A stretch of 64,000 nucleotides of DNA from Leucobacter sp. wl10 (GCF_003569785.1 NZ_KZ983994.1:1-64000), one strand, 5' to 3'; positions 15,825 through 25,859 are shown, numbered from the stretch's first letter. The notes: a model not told the origin generated them from the letters alone. Made by a program: numbers and translations.

Positions 15825-18350
15825 TTACTCGGCGACCCCCGGGGTCGCCGCGGTCGACGCCACCGCGGCTGCCGATGAAGCCGAGGTCCCGCCGTGCGCC
15901 TTCTGCGACTGGCGGTCGGTCGCGAAGGTGAACTCGCCGTCGACGAAATCGACCTTCACCAGGTCGCCCGCGAGCAGGTCGGCGCCCAGGATGCGCTCCG
16001 AGAGACGATCCTCGATCTCCCGCTGCATCGCGCGGCGCAGCGGGCGCGCGCCCAGCGTGGGATCGTAGCCGACCTCGGCGAGGCGCTCGCGCGCTGCCGG
16101 GGAGACCTCGATGTGCATGTCGCGGTCGAGCAGGCGATCCTTCAGCTGCTTCACGAAGAGGTCCACGATCTGCAGCAGCTCCTCCTTGGTGAGCTGCGGG
16201 AACACGATCGTGTCGTCGACGCGGTTCAGGAACTCGGGCTTGAAGTGCTTCTTCAGCTCCTCGTTGACCTTGCCCTTCATCGACTCGTAGCCGATCGAGG
16301 AGTCGCCCTCGATCTGGAAGCCGACCGGGCCGCCCGCGATCGCGCTCGACCCCAGGTTGGTCGTCATGATGATGACCGTGTTCTTGAAGTCGATCACGCG
16401 GCCCTGACCGTCGGTGAGGCGACCCTCCTCCAGGATCTGCAGCAGCGAGTTGAAGATGTCGGGGTGGGCCTTCTCGATCTCATCGAAGAGCACGACCGAG
16501 AACGGCTTGCGGCGCACCTTCTCGGTGAGCTGGCCGCCCTCCTCGAAGCCGACGAACCCCGGGGGCGCGCCGAAGAGGCGCGAGACGGTGTGCTTCTCGC
16601 CGTACTCGGACATGTCGAGCGAGATCAGCGCGTCCTCGTCGTCGAACAGGAACTCGGCGAGCGCCTTCGCGAGCTCGGTCTTGCCGACGCCGGTGGGACC
16701 GGCGAAGATGAAGGAGCCGGAGGGCCGCTTCGGATCCTTCAGACCCGCGCGCTGGCGGCGGATCGTCTTCGCGAGCGCCGAGATCGCCTCGTTCTGGCCG
16801 ATGACCCGCTGATGCAGGGCCTCCTCCATGAACCGCAGACGCGAGGTCTCCTCCTCGGTCAGCTTGAACACCGGGATGCCGGTCGCCTGGGCGAGCACCT
16901 CGGCGATGAGCCCCTCGTCGACCTCGGCCTTCGTGGCGACGTCGCCCGAGCGCCACTGCTTCTCGAGCCGCAACCGCTCGGCGATCAGCTTCTTCTCCTC
17001 ATCGCGCTTGTTCGCGGCGGCCTCGAAGTCCTGGGCCTCGATGGCCTGCTCCTTCTCGGCGCGCACGACCGCGATCTTCTCGTCGAACTCGCGCAGCTCG
17101 GGCGGGCTCGACAGGATCGACAGGCGCAGGCGGGCGCCGGCCTCGTCGATCAGGTCGATCGCTTTGTCGGGCAGGAAGCGATCCTGCACGTAGCGATCGG
17201 CGAGGTTCACCGCGGCCACGATCGCGCCGTCGGTGATCGACACCTTGTGGTGCGCCTCGTAGCGGTCGCGCAGGCCCTTGAGGATGTTGATCGAGTGCGG
17301 CAGGCTCGGCTCGGCCACCTGGATCGACTGGAAGCGGCGCTCGAGCGCGGCGTCCTTCTCGAAGTGCTTGCGGTACTCGTCGAGCGTGGTCGCGCCGATG
17401 GTCTGCAGCTCGCCGCGGGCCAGCATCGGCTTCAGGATGTTGGCCGCGTCGATCGCGCCCTCCGCCGCGCCCGCGCCGACGAGCGTGTGGATCTCATCGA
17501 TGAAGATGATGATGTCGCCGCGGTTGCGGATCTCCTTGGTCACCTTCTTCAGGCGCTCCTCGAAGTCGCCGCGGTAGCGGCTGCCCGCGATCATCGAGCC
17601 GAGGTCGAGCACGTAGACCTGCTTGTCCTTGAGCGTCTCGGGCACCTCGCCCTTGATGATGGCCTGCGCCAGGCCCTCCACCACGGCGGTCTTGCCGACG
17701 CCGGGCTCGCCGATCAGCACCGGGTTGTTCTTCGAGCGGCGCGAGAGGATCTGCATGACCCGCTCGACCTCCTTCTCGCGGCCGATCACCGGATCGAGCT
17801 TGCCCTCGCGCGCGGCCTGCGTCAGGTTGCGGCCGAAGTTGTCGAGCACCTGCGAGCCCTTGGTCTCGCCCTGCTGCTCGGGGGCGCCGACGGGAGCGCT
17901 CTCCTTGCCCGCCTGGTAGCCGGAGAGCAGCTGGATCACGGTCTGGCGCACGCGGTTGAGGTCGGCGCCCAGCTTCACGAGCACCTGCGCCGCGACGCCC
18001 TCGCCCTCGCGGATGAGGCCGAGCAGGATGTGCTCCGTGCCGATGTAGTTGTGGCCGAGCTGCAGGGCCTCGCGCAGGCTCAGCTCGAGCACCTTCTTGG
18101 CGCGCGGCGTGAAGGGGATGTGGCCCGACGGCGGCTGCTGCCCGGTCCCGATGATGTCGGTCACCTGCGCGCGCACCGCGTCGAGCGAGATCTCGAGCTG
18201 CTCGAGCGCCTTCGCGGCGACGCCCTCGCCCTCGTGGATCAGGCCCAGCAGAATGTGCTCCGTGCCGATGTAGTTGTGGTTGAGCATCTTCGCCTCTTCC
18301 TGGGCGAGCACAACCACCCGGCGGGCGCGGTCGGTGAATCTCTCGAACAT
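15825..18350 (-). CDS. clpC: ATP-dependent Clp protease ATPase subunit ClpC
   Basis: 841-residue Hsp100 unfoldase that feeds proteins to ClpP. Order of domains: two Clp-N repeats (about 1-140, [13 protein letters not shown] occurs in both), AAA+ 1 with Walker A GEPGVGKT, a middle region with a UVR motif ([16 protein letters not shown]), AAA+ 2 with Walker A GPTGVGKT, and the C-terminal D2-small domain ([17 protein letters not shown]). ATG 18350 follows AGGAGG, giving the standard [11 protein letters not shown] start. Normally clpC follows lysS and lsr2 in actinobacteria; here about 13 kb of other genes separates it from lysS. Confidence 0.97.
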   Translation of the reverse strand: MFERFTDRARRVVVLAQEEAKMLNHNYIGTEHILLGLIHEGEGVAAKALEQLEISLDAVRAQVTDIIGTGQQPPSGHIPFTPRAKKVLELSLREALQLGHNYIGTEHILLGLIREGEGVAAQVLVKLGADLNRVRQTVIQLLSGYQAGKESAPVGAPEQQGETKGSQVLDNFGRNLTQAAREGKLDPVIGREKEVERVMQILSRRSKNNPVLIGEPGVGKTAVVEGLAQAIIKGEVPETLKDKQVYVLDLGSMIAGSRYRGDFEERLKKVTKEIRNRGDIIIFIDEIHTLVGAGAAEGAIDAANILKPMLARGELQTIGATTLDEYRKHFEKDAALERRFQSIQVAEPSLPHSINILKGLRDRYEAHHKVSITDGAIVAAVNLADRYVQDRFLPDKAIDLIDEAGARLRLSILSSPPELREFDEKIAVVRAEKEQAIEAQDFEAAANKRDEEKKLIAERLRLEKQWRSGDVATKAEVDEGLIAEVLAQATGIPVFKLTEEETSRLRFMEEALHQRVIGQNEAISALAKTIRRQRAGLKDPKRPSGSFIFAGPTGVGKTELAKALAEFLFDDEDALISLDMSEYGEKHTVSRLFGAPPGFVGFEEGGQLTEKVRRKPFSVVLFDEIEKAHPDIFNSLLQILEEGRLTDGQGRVIDFKNTVIIMTTNLGSSAIAGGPVGFQIEGDSSIGYESMKGKVNEELKKHFKPEFLNRVDDTIVFPQLTKEELLQIVDLFVKQLKDRLLDRDMHIEVSPAARERLAEVGYDPTLGARPLRRAMQREIEDRLSERILGADLLAGDLVKVDFVDGEFTFATDRQSQKAHGGTSASSAAAVASTAATPGVAE

Positions 18351-18468
18351 CAATAACCTCCTGTAACCGGTGACGCGTCGACGGTGCGACTCCGGTCGAT
18401 GCATCCAGGCTACGGGTTGATCCGGGATCGCGGGGCCGTGTTCGCCGCAGGCGTGACTGGGCCGGGGG

Positions 18469-19038
18469 TTGACATTCGCCGGGCTGGGAATCGTGCTGGG
18501 GGCCGGCATCGGCGCCTGCTTCCGCGTCATGCGGGTACTGCTCGGAGAGAGCATCCCCGTCACCGTCCAGCCGATCGGCCTCGAGCTGCAAGCGCCGATC
18601 GGGCCCGGCGGAGAGGCGGTGCCGCTCCAGGTCGACACCGCCACTGTGACGGTTCCCCGGCTCACCGGTTCGACCTTCGGGCTCGAGATCCTCGAGCAGG
18701 TCATCCGCTTCGGCACCGTCACCACGGTGACCCTCCGCCCGGTGCTCCTCGCCCGCAGCATTCTTCGCGGGCGCGTCTTCGGCCGCGGCAACACCGCCCT
18801 GGCCACCACTGCCGGCATCACCGGACTCGAGGGCGCGGGCACCGCCCTCGCCCTCGCCCTCGACGGCGCGGTCGGCGGGAGCGTGCTGGTCGAGCTGGGA
18901 GCCGGGAACAGCGACGGTTTCGTCTTCCTCGTCGCCGATCCGGCGCTGTTCATCATCGCGGCCTTCGCGTTCGCGGTGATCCTGACCGCGTTCACCGTGG
19001 GCGCGCGGATGCAGCGCGACACCGAGGGCCTGGTGTGA
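18469..19038 (+). CDS. DUF2975-like integral membrane protein
   Basis: Up to 189 residues with about four hydrophobic segments (near the N-terminus, around the two central stretches, and FIIAAFAFAVILTAF at the end). The arrangement, a small membrane protein whose stop overlaps the start of a YozG-like HTH gene by 4 bp, is typical of DUF2975-HTH pairs. The start is uncertain. The TTG at 18469 is the first possible codon after an in-frame stop at 18454, but it forms part of a TTGACA that could instead be a -35 box; GTG 18493 is an alternative. Function unknown. It is divergent from clpC across 118 bp. Confidence 0.65.
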   Translation: MTFAGLGIVLGAGIGACFRVMRVLLGESIPVTVQPIGLELQAPIGPGGEAVPLQVDTATVTVPRLTGSTFGLEILEQVIRFGTVTTVTLRPVLLARSILRGRVFGRGNTALATTAGITGLEGAGTALALALDGAVGGSVLVELGAGNSDGFVFLVADPALFIIAAFAFAVILTAFTVGARMQRDTEGLV

Positions 19039-19331
19039 GCCCCGCCGAGCCCGAGGAGGGCCACGCGATCCACTGCCGCCTCGACGAGCTGCTCGCCGAG
19101 CGCGGCATGACGCTCACCCAGCTCAGCGAGCGCGTGGGCGTGAACCTCGTCAACCTCTCGGTGCTCAAGAACAACCGGGCCCGCGCCATCCGCTTCTCCA
19201 CCCTCACCGCGCTCTGCCGGGCGCTCGACTGCGAGGTGGGCGAGCTGCTCGTCGTCTCCGACTCCACCCGCGCCCGACCCGCCGCGGCCGGGAGGGCGGG
19301 GCTTCATGCCGCCGACATCCGCGTGCACTAG
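19035..19331 (+). CDS. Small HTH regulator, Cro/C1 (YozG-like) type
   Basis: 98 residues. A single HTH_26/Cro-C1 domain fills most of the protein: RLDELLAERGMTLTQLSERVGVNLVNLSVLKNN, then FSTLTALCRALDCEVGELL, the standard ending. GTG start overlaps the membrane-protein stop (GTGA). The C-terminal 25 residues are Ala/Arg-rich with no match. Such partners usually regulate their own membrane-protein gene. Confidence 0.85.
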   Translation: MSPAEPEEGHAIHCRLDELLAERGMTLTQLSERVGVNLVNLSVLKNNRARAIRFSTLTALCRALDCEVGELLVVSDSTRARPAAAGRAGLHAADIRVH

Positions 19332-19340
19332 CCTGTGCGC

Positions 19341-20204
19341 ATGTCACCGCACGCCGCATCACGAGCCCTCGAGACCGGTGCAAGCTCGACCCTCGCACGC
19401 ATCCGGGCCTATGCCGCCCTGCTCGGCCCGAGCGAGAGCGCGGTCGCCAAAGCGGTGCTGGACCACTCCGTCGAGGTGCCGCAGTGGTCCACCCAGCAGC
19501 TCGCCGCGGCCGCGGGCACGTCCGCGGCGACTGTCATCCGGGCCTGCCAGCGGCTCGGCTTCACGGGCTTCCAGCACCTGCGGCTCGAACTCGCGCGCGA
19601 GGGCGCTCCCGCCGACGCCGCACCGGGGGACGGCGTCAGCCGCGTGTTCGAGAGCGCACGCGAGGCCCTGCTGCTCGGTCGCGACGCGGTGGACCGCGAG
19701 GCGCTCGCCGGGGCGGCGACCGTTGTCGCCGGAGCGAGGCGGGTGTTCTTCACCGCCAACGGCTTCTCCGCTCCGCCGCTGCAGGACGCGGCGATGCGCT
19801 TCGCCACCATAGGCCGCGCGGTCGAGGCCCCGATCGACATCCTCGCGCAGCAGTTCGCGGCGCACACGCTCGGACCGGAAGACGTCTGCGTGGCGCTCAG
19901 CCACTCGGGGGCGAACACCCACACGCTCGCGACCTGCCGCGCGGCGAAGCAGCGCGGCGCGGCCGTGATCGCCCTCTGCAGCTACACCCGCGCCCCGATC
20001 CCGGAGCTCGCCGACGTGGTCGTGTCGACGGGCGCGGTCGGCCCCCAGCATTCCGTGGACCCCTTCTTCGTGCGCCTCAGCCACTCGGTGCTGCTGCACG
20101 CGCTGCTCATGGCGGTCGCCGATGGCCTCGACGCCGCCGAGACCACCGACTCGCAGGCCATGCGCTCGGTCGTCGCCCGCGCGCTCGCCGACACCGGCGA
20201 GTAG
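19341..20204 (+). CDS. RpiR/MurR-family regulator with SIS domain
   Basis: 287 residues. N-terminal HTH_6 (RpiR) domain: LGPSESAVAKAVLDHS, WSTQQLAAAAGTSAATVIRACQRLGFTGFQHLRL. C-terminal SIS phosphosugar-binding domain (about 110-260) with the typical ALSHSGANTHTLATCRAAKQRGAAVIAL, where LSHSGxN is the sugar-phosphate loop. Such regulators sense phosphorylated sugars. ATG 19341 is used; a GTG 6 nt upstream is possible. TAGCCT at 19329-19334 sits 6 nt before the ATG, suggesting a leaderless transcript. It precedes a six-gene transporter-phosphatase operon and is its likely regulator (see operator at 20396). Confidence 0.9.
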   Translation: MSPHAASRALETGASSTLARIRAYAALLGPSESAVAKAVLDHSVEVPQWSTQQLAAAAGTSAATVIRACQRLGFTGFQHLRLELAREGAPADAAPGDGVSRVFESAREALLLGRDAVDREALAGAATVVAGARRVFFTANGFSAPPLQDAAMRFATIGRAVEAPIDILAQQFAAHTLGPEDVCVALSHSGANTHTLATCRAAKQRGAAVIALCSYTRAPIPELADVVVSTGAVGPQHSVDPFFVRLSHSVLLHALLMAVADGLDAAETTDSQAMRSVVARALADTGE

Positions 20205-20395
20205 CTTCGGCGCAGACCGCGATCCTCGTTCTGCGCCCGCGAATCTCGGCCCCGCCGCGGTGCGGCCCGCCCGCGGCCGGGCCCCGCCGCGCGCCGGGCG
20301 CCACCCGTCCCGCCGACTTCCCCGACTCTTCGCACCGGATTCCCCTGCCGTTCACCCTGCGGCCACTCGGGCCCTCGATAGTGGTGATGTAACGC

Positions 20396-20414
20396 GTTCC
20401 AGAGTTGCTGGAAC
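20396..20414 (+). promoter_or_regulatory. Inverted-repeat operator before the transporter-phosphatase operon
   Basis: GTTCCA (20396-20401) and TGGAAC (20409-20414) form a perfect 6-bp dyad with a 7-nt spacer, 37 nt before the first start codon of the operon. Its position and symmetry suit binding by the RpiR-type protein encoded just upstream. The rest of the 246-bp gap (20205-20450) is GC-rich with no gene. Confidence 0.55.
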
Positions 20415-20450
20415 AATACGGAATGATGGTCGTGCGACCCGGAGGAGCCC

Positions 20451-21191
20451 GTGTTCGAATTCCCGCTCGACGGCAGCTACAACGCCCGCGGCATCGGAGC
20501 CGAGACCGCTCCCTGGCTCGTGCGCTCGGCCGCGCTCGACGGCCTCACCGTCGACGGCGAACGCGCACTGCGCGAGCGGGGCGTCGACCTCGTGATCGAC
20601 CTGCGCGAGCCCTCCGAGCATCGCACCCGTCGCCACTCCCTCACGGTGCGCTCGCTCCCCGTCTACGGCGAGCACCCTCCCGCAAGCGGCAGGATCGAGT
20701 CGATCTACCTGGATCTGATCCGGGATCGCGGGCCGGAGCTCGCGGCCGCGGTGATCGCCATCGCCGAGCACCCGGGAACCGCGGTCGTGCACTGCACCGC
20801 CGGCAAGGACCGCACCGGTCTGGTGATCGCACTCACCCGGCTGGCCGCCGGAGAGCGCCGAGAGGACGTGATCGACGACTACGCGCGCTCCGAGCTCTCC
20901 GTGCGCCCGGCCCGTCGCGCGCTCGTCAGCGAGCAGCTCGACGCGCTCGGCCTGGCGGCCGAGGCGCGCGCCGATGCCGAGCGGCTGCACCTCGACAGCC
21001 CGACCGAAGCCCTCGTCTCGGCCCTGGACCTCGTGGAGGAACAGGGTGGGGCGAGCGCCTACCTGCTGCGGCACGGCGCCCGCCCCGAGCACCTGGCGGC
21101 GCTGGCTCGTCGCGCGTCCGCGATAGTCCTCCCCCTCGCCGCGCGCACCGCCGCGTCGCCGCTCGCAACCGATCCGGAGCCGGCTCGATGA
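20451..21191 (+). CDS. Tyrosine-phosphatase-family (Tyr_phosphatase3) phosphatase
   Basis: 246 residues. The cysteine-phosphatase P-loop HCTAGKDRTG (Cys at about 115, Arg at about 121) matches CX5R. Upstream, the family's SAALDGLTVDGERALRERGVDLVIDLR stretch gives the general-acid region. Relatives act on protein phosphotyrosine or on phosphoinositide- or sugar-phosphate-like substrates. GTG 20451 follows GGAGGAG. The stop overlaps the next ATG (ATGA). First gene of an operon with two further phosphatase-family genes and an ABC importer. Substrate not known. Confidence 0.88.
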   Translation: MFEFPLDGSYNARGIGAETAPWLVRSAALDGLTVDGERALRERGVDLVIDLREPSEHRTRRHSLTVRSLPVYGEHPPASGRIESIYLDLIRDRGPELAAAVIAIAEHPGTAVVHCTAGKDRTGLVIALTRLAAGERREDVIDDYARSELSVRPARRALVSEQLDALGLAAEARADAERLHLDSPTEALVSALDLVEEQGGASAYLLRHGARPEHLAALARRASAIVLPLAARTAASPLATDPEPAR

Positions 21192-22012
21192 GCTCCGCGA
21201 CCGGGCGCTTCACCGTGCTGCACGTCAGCGACGTGCACGCCACCGAGGAGGGGCTGCTCTACGGCACCGTCGACGGGGTCGGCCGGCTCGAGCGCGTGGG
21301 GGACTACGCGCGCTCGGTGGGCATGACCCCCGAGGCGGTCGTCATCACGGGCGATCTCATCCAACGCGGCCACCCGGGCGCCTACGCGTCCGTCGCGCGG
21401 GCGTGCGCACGGCTCGAGGAGATCGTGGGAGCCCCCGTGTTCACCGTACTCGGCAACCACGACGAGCCCGCCGCCGCAGCTTCGCTTCCGGGCCACCACC
21501 ACCGCCACTACGGCGTGGAGCACGTCGAGGGGCATCGCATCCTGCGCCTCGACTCGAGCGCGGGCTCGCTCGGCCCCGCGCAGCTGGCGTGGCTCGCCGA
21601 GACGCTCCGGGAGCCCTACGGCGCGGGCAGCATCATCGCGCTGCACCACCCGCCGGTCGAGTCGCCGCTGCCGTCGCTCAGCAAGCAGGGCCTCGCCGAC
21701 GCTCACGAGCTCCTGACCGTACTCGAGAGATCCGACACCCGCGCGATCCTCGCCGGTCACTTCCATCACCCGCTCGCGGCCTCGCTCGGCGGCATCCCGG
21801 TGTTCGTCGGGCCCTCGCTCGCGTACCACCAGGTGATGGACGCCGGCCCCGACACCGTCGCCGGGCACGACGCCCCCATGTTCTCTCTCGTGCAGCTCAC
21901 CGCCCCGGGCGTAAGCGCCGCCGCCATCGACCTCCGGCCCCCGCAACCCATCTTCGCCCTTCCCATCACCTCCCCCTCAGAGAAAGCAGAGAACACCACC
22001 CATGCTCCGTAA
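21188..22012 (+). CDS. Calcineurin-like metallophosphoesterase (CpdA/Icc-like)
   Basis: 274 residues. All metallophosphoesterase blocks are visible: LHVSDVHA (D-x-H), TGDLIQRG (GD), VLGNHDEP (GNHD), a His in ALHHPPVE and GHFHHPL (GHxH), so two metal ions should be bound. No signal peptide is seen, so it is probably cytoplasmic. It overlaps the phosphatase gene before it by 4 bp and the lipoprotein gene after it by 11 bp, so expression must be closely tied to the transporter. Relatives cleave phosphodiesters and phosphomonoesters, including glycerophosphodiesters. Confidence 0.92.
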   Translation: MSSATGRFTVLHVSDVHATEEGLLYGTVDGVGRLERVGDYARSVGMTPEAVVITGDLIQRGHPGAYASVARACARLEEIVGAPVFTVLGNHDEPAAAASLPGHHHRHYGVEHVEGHRILRLDSSAGSLGPAQLAWLAETLREPYGAGSIIALHHPPVESPLPSLSKQGLADAHELLTVLERSDTRAILAGHFHHPLAASLGGIPVFVGPSLAYHQVMDAGPDTVAGHDAPMFSLVQLTAPGVSAAAIDLRPPQPIFALPITSPSEKAENTTHAP

Positions 22013-23027
22013 GCGTTCGATCGGCGCCATCGCAGCGCTCGCCGTTGCCGGCCTGGCACTCACCGCCTGCTCCCCCGGCGCCTCCGGCGCCTCGGCGGAG
22101 GCCCAGCAGCCCAAGGCCGCAAGCCTCACTCTCTACACGTCCGAACCGCAGGAGAAGATCGACGAGCTCATCGCGGCCTTCACCGAGCAGTACCCCGACA
22201 TCTCGGTCGAGGTCTTCCGCGCCGGCACCGGCGACCTCACCGCCCGCATCGCCGCCGAGGAGAAGGCCGGCGACATCGGCGCCGACCTGCTGCTCGCCGC
22301 CGACGCTCCCACCTTCGAGGACTACGCCGAACGGGACCTGCTGCTCAAGTACGAGTCGCCCGAGGCCAAGAGCATCCGGCAGGATCTCGTCGACCCCGAG
22401 GGCTTCTACGTCGGCACCCGCCTGCTGCCGACCGTCATCGCGATCAACACCAACACCATCACCGACGCGCCGACCTCGTGGAACGATCTCACCGATCCGG
22501 CCTACGCCGGCAAGATCGCCATGCCCAACCCCGATGTCTCCGGCGCGGCCGCCTACAACGCGGCGGTCTGGCTCGACGAGCCGAAGCTCGGCCGGAGCTG
22601 GCTCGAGGGCCTCGCCGCGAACAAGCCCCTGATCGCCGAGAGCAACGGCCCCGTGTCGCAGGCCGTGGCCGACGGCAGCCGCCCCGTGGGCGTCGTGGTC
22701 GACTCGCTCGTGCGCGACCTCGCCGCCGCGGGCTCCCCCATCGAGGCCGTGTACCCCGAGGAGGGCGTGCCCTTCGTCTCGCAGCCCGTCGGCATCTTCG
22801 CGGACACCGAGGAGCCCGAGGCGGCGAAGCTGCTGGTCGACTTCCTGATCAGCAAGCAGGGCCAGGAGATCGCAGTCACCCAGTCCTACCTGCCGATCCG
22901 CGAGGACGTGCAGAGCCCCGAGGGCGCCCCGAAGATCTCGGACATCACGCTCCTCAACCCCGATCTCAAGAAGATCCGCGCGAGCCAGGCCGCGGCGCTC
23001 GAGACCTTCAATGGGCTCTTCCAGTAG
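22002..23027 (+). CDS. Substrate-binding lipoprotein of an AfuA/FbpA-like ABC importer
   Basis: 341 residues with a signal peptide ending in the lipobox LTACS (Cys about 23). The mature part has type 1/FbpA-like sequence: LTLYTSEPQEKIDELIAAFT, TGDLTARIAAEE, and AKLLVDFLISKQGQEIAV at the C-terminus. Ferric-ion binders of this group carry a Tyr pair in the C-lobe; at the corresponding place this protein reads VVVDSLVRDL, with no Tyr pair. Iron is therefore unlikely, and an anionic solute such as a sugar phosphate (as in AfuA) or phosphonate is more likely. It overlaps the previous gene by 11 bp and the next by 17 bp. Confidence 0.88.
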   Translation: MLRKRSIGAIAALAVAGLALTACSPGASGASAEAQQPKAASLTLYTSEPQEKIDELIAAFTEQYPDISVEVFRAGTGDLTARIAAEEKAGDIGADLLLAADAPTFEDYAERDLLLKYESPEAKSIRQDLVDPEGFYVGTRLLPTVIAINTNTITDAPTSWNDLTDPAYAGKIAMPNPDVSGAAAYNAAVWLDEPKLGRSWLEGLAANKPLIAESNGPVSQAVADGSRPVGVVVDSLVRDLAAAGSPIEAVYPEEGVPFVSQPVGIFADTEEPEAAKLLVDFLISKQGQEIAVTQSYLPIREDVQSPEGAPKISDITLLNPDLKKIRASQAAALETFNGLFQ

Positions 23028-24687
23028 CCTGCTCGCGCCCGCGGGGCCGACCGTCGCCGGCCGGCCCCGCGGGCGCACCGCGCGTCTCGACGGCCTCGGC
23101 GCCGTTCGGGGCGCGCTGTGGGTCGCGGTCGGCGCGCTCGTGCTGCTGCCCATCGCCGCGATCGTGGTGCTCGCCGCGACGGGCGGCGGATGGGCCGGGC
23201 TCGCCGATCCGGCCGTGTTCGACGCCGCGATCAACTCCCTCGTCTCGGCAGCGCTGTCGGGAGCGCTCGCCGTGGTCGTGGGCACCGCCTTCGCCCTGCT
23301 GCTCGAGCGAACCGACCTGCCCGGCCGCCGGATCCTGCGCCTGCTCGCGCTCAGCCCGCTGCTCATGCCGCCGTTCGTGGGCGCCATCGCCTGGCTGAGC
23401 CTGCTCGGCCCGAGCTCGCCCGTCAACTCGTGGTGGTCGGCCCGCTTCGGCGCTCCGCTCTGGAATCTCTACGGGGGCGACGGCGTCGTCTTCCTGCTCA
23501 CGGTGCACGGATACCCCGTCGCCATGATGATCGTCACCGCGGCGCTGCGGCGCGTGCCCGCCGATCTCGAGCAGGCGGCGCGGATCGCCGGCTCCTCGGC
23601 CGGGCGCGCGCTGATGGCGGTGACGCTCCCGCTGCTGCGCCCCGCCATGCTCTCCTCGTTCACGCTCGTCGCGGTGTCCAACCTCGCCGATTTCGGCATC
23701 CCGTCGATCATCGGCCTCCCCGAGCGCTACGTCACCCTGTCGACGCTCGTCTACCGGTACCTCCAGTCGGGCACCGTCGAGGATCCGCTCGCCGTGGTCG
23801 CGGCGATCGGCTTCGTGCTGCTGGCGATCGCACTGCTCGGCGTGGTCGTCGATCTGCTCCGCACGCGCACCCGCGTCGAGCTCGACGCGCAGGCCGCGGC
23901 ACCGGACCGCCTGCCGCTCGGGCGTGCGCGCCTCCCGCTGGGGATCGTCGCGGCCGCCCTGGTGCTCGCCATCACCGTACTGCCGCTCGTCACCCTGACG
24001 GCGCAGTCGCTGCTGCCCGCCCCCGGCGTGCCGTTCACGCCCGAGAACATCACGCTCGCGAGCTTCGAGCGCGCGCTGACGGCGTCGGGCACGCTCACCG
24101 GCATCGGCAACTCGGTGATGCTCGCGGTCTCGGCGGCGGTGATCTGCGGCCTGCTGGGACTGGCCATCGGCACGCTCGTGACCCGCACGCGCGCACGGGA
24201 CAACGCCGGGCTGCTCGGGCTCGCTCTGCTGCCGCAGGCGATCCCGGGCCTCGTGATCGCGGTCGCCTGGCTGGTGATCGCCCCGAGCATCGGGCTCTAC
24301 AACACGCCGTGGATCATTCTCTGCGCCTACCTCACGTCGTTCCTCGCGCTGGTCGTGCAGTCGGTGAGCGCACCGCTCGCCGCCACGCCCGGCGCTGCCG
24401 AGGAGGCGGCACGGGTGGCCGGCGCCTCACGACTGCGGGCGCTGTGGGACGTGTCCTGCCGAATGGCGGTTCCGGCGGCACTGTCGGGGGCCGTGCTCGT
24501 CGCGCTCACCGCGGTGCGCGAGCTCACGCTGTCGGTGCTGCTGCTCTCACCCGGCTCGCAGACCCTCGGCGTCGTCATCTTCAACCTGCAGCAGGCCGGC
24601 GCCTACAACGCCTCCTCCGCCCTCTCGCTCATCGTCGCACTCGTCGGCCTCGCCGGCCTCGGCCTCACGGCGCGCAGCGCCCGTTAG
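23011..24687 (+). CDS. ABC importer permease, double-length (AfuB/FbpB type)
   Basis: 558 residues with two tandem BPD_transp_1 domains, as usual for FbpB/AfuB-type permeases, and about 12 membrane segments. Two EAA coupling motifs are seen: EQAARIAGSSAGRALMAVTLPLLRP (first half) and EEAARVAGASRLRALWDV (second half). Both would dock to the ATPase encoded next. ATG 23011 lies 17 bp inside the lipoprotein gene. The first 40 residues are polar and Arg-rich. Confidence 0.92.
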   Translation: MGSSSSLLAPAGPTVAGRPRGRTARLDGLGAVRGALWVAVGALVLLPIAAIVVLAATGGGWAGLADPAVFDAAINSLVSAALSGALAVVVGTAFALLLERTDLPGRRILRLLALSPLLMPPFVGAIAWLSLLGPSSPVNSWWSARFGAPLWNLYGGDGVVFLLTVHGYPVAMMIVTAALRRVPADLEQAARIAGSSAGRALMAVTLPLLRPAMLSSFTLVAVSNLADFGIPSIIGLPERYVTLSTLVYRYLQSGTVEDPLAVVAAIGFVLLAIALLGVVVDLLRTRTRVELDAQAAAPDRLPLGRARLPLGIVAAALVLAITVLPLVTLTAQSLLPAPGVPFTPENITLASFERALTASGTLTGIGNSVMLAVSAAVICGLLGLAIGTLVTRTRARDNAGLLGLALLPQAIPGLVIAVAWLVIAPSIGLYNTPWIILCAYLTSFLALVVQSVSAPLAATPGAAEEAARVAGASRLRALWDVSCRMAVPAALSGAVLVALTAVRELTLSVLLLSPGSQTLGVVIFNLQQAGAYNASSALSLIVALVGLAGLGLTARSAR

Positions 24688-24695
24688 GATCACTC

Positions 24696-25859
24696 ATGTC
24701 TTCGGTCTCCCTCACCTCGGTCAGCCTCGCCTACCCGGGCGGTCACCTCGGCCTCGCCGACATCGACCTCCGGGTCGGCGATGGTGAGTTCGTCGCGCTC
24801 ATCGGCCCCTCCGGCTCGGGCAAGACGACGCTGCTGCGCACGGTCGCGGGCTTCGTGCGCCCCACCGCGGGCTCGGTGCGGATCGGCGACGCGGTGGTCG
24901 CGGACGCGAGCCGCTGCGTGGAGCCCGAGCGCCGCGGCCTCGGCATGGTCTTCCAGCAGCACGCGGTCTGGCCGCACTGGAACGTCGGACGAAACGTCGA
25001 GTATCCGCTCAGGCTCGCCGGCGTGACCCGCGCCGAGCGCTCCCGTCGCGTGTCGGAGGCGCTGGAGCTCGTCGGGCTCGGCGGCTTCGAACGCCGCAAC
25101 CCGGCGACGCTTTCGGGAGGGCAGCGGCAGCGGGTCGCGATCGCCCGGGCGGTGATCGCGCGCCCTCGGGTACTGCTGCTCGACGAGGCCCTCTCCGCCC
25201 TCGATGAGCCGCTGCGCGACCGTCTGCGCCTCGAGCTCCGGCTGCTCACCCGTGAGCTGGGTCTCACGGTGCTGCACGTCACCCACGATCGCAGCGAGGC
25301 GCTCGCCCTCGCGGACAGGATCGTGGTGCTCGACGGCGGGCGCATCCAGCAGCAGGGGGCGCCGGACGACGTGCTGCGACACCCGGCCTCGGCCTTCGTG
25401 GCCGCCTTCATCGCCGACGCGACCGTCATCGGGGGCGCGCTCGACTCGAGTGGATTCCGCGCGAGCGGGCACGACCTCCACGTGCCGCCGGATCTACTCG
25501 CAGCGGCCGCGGGAACCGGCTCGGATGCCGCATCGGCGGGCCTCGCTCGCGGCACGGGGCTCGCCGTGCTTCCCGAGCACGTGCGCATCACCGAGGACCC
25601 CGGCGGCCCCGCGGTGGTCGTGTCGTCGCTGTTCGGCCGAGACGGCGACGACCTGGTCGTCGACTGGCACGGGTTGCGGCTGCGCAGCCGCGGGCGGGCG
25701 CTGCGGTGCCCGGCGGGCGCGCGGGTGCGCGTCGAGATCGAGCGGGCGATCGCCTATCCCGAGGCCGACGCCGACACCGAAGTCGATGGCCGGATCGCGA
25801 AGGCGGAGGAGACCGGTGCGGCTGCCGGAGAACTCGTCCGTCCTATAGTGAGATCATGA
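24696..25859 (+). CDS. ABC importer ATPase (AfuC/FbpC type)
   Basis: 387 residues. ATPase domain (1-240): Walker A GPSGSGKTT, Q-loop FQQHAVWPHW, signature LSGGQRQRVAIARA, Walker B LLLDEALSALD, H-loop HVTHDRSEA. The last about 140 residues form a TOBE-type regulatory domain (LAVLPEHVRI, VVVSSLFGRDG), where import can be adjusted to need. ATG 24696 has little ribosome site but a TAGGAT 5 nt upstream; it lies 8 bp after the permease stop. The stop overlaps the next ATG by 4 bp. Confidence 0.92.
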   Translation: MSSVSLTSVSLAYPGGHLGLADIDLRVGDGEFVALIGPSGSGKTTLLRTVAGFVRPTAGSVRIGDAVVADASRCVEPERRGLGMVFQQHAVWPHWNVGRNVEYPLRLAGVTRAERSRRVSEALELVGLGGFERRNPATLSGGQRQRVAIARAVIARPRVLLLDEALSALDEPLRDRLRLELRLLTRELGLTVLHVTHDRSEALALADRIVVLDGGRIQQQGAPDDVLRHPASAFVAAFIADATVIGGALDSSGFRASGHDLHVPPDLLAAAAGTGSDAASAGLARGTGLAVLPEHVRITEDPGGPAVVVSSLFGRDGDDLVVDWHGLRLRSRGRALRCPAGARVRVEIERAIAYPEADADTEVDGRIAKAEETGAAAGELVRPIVRS

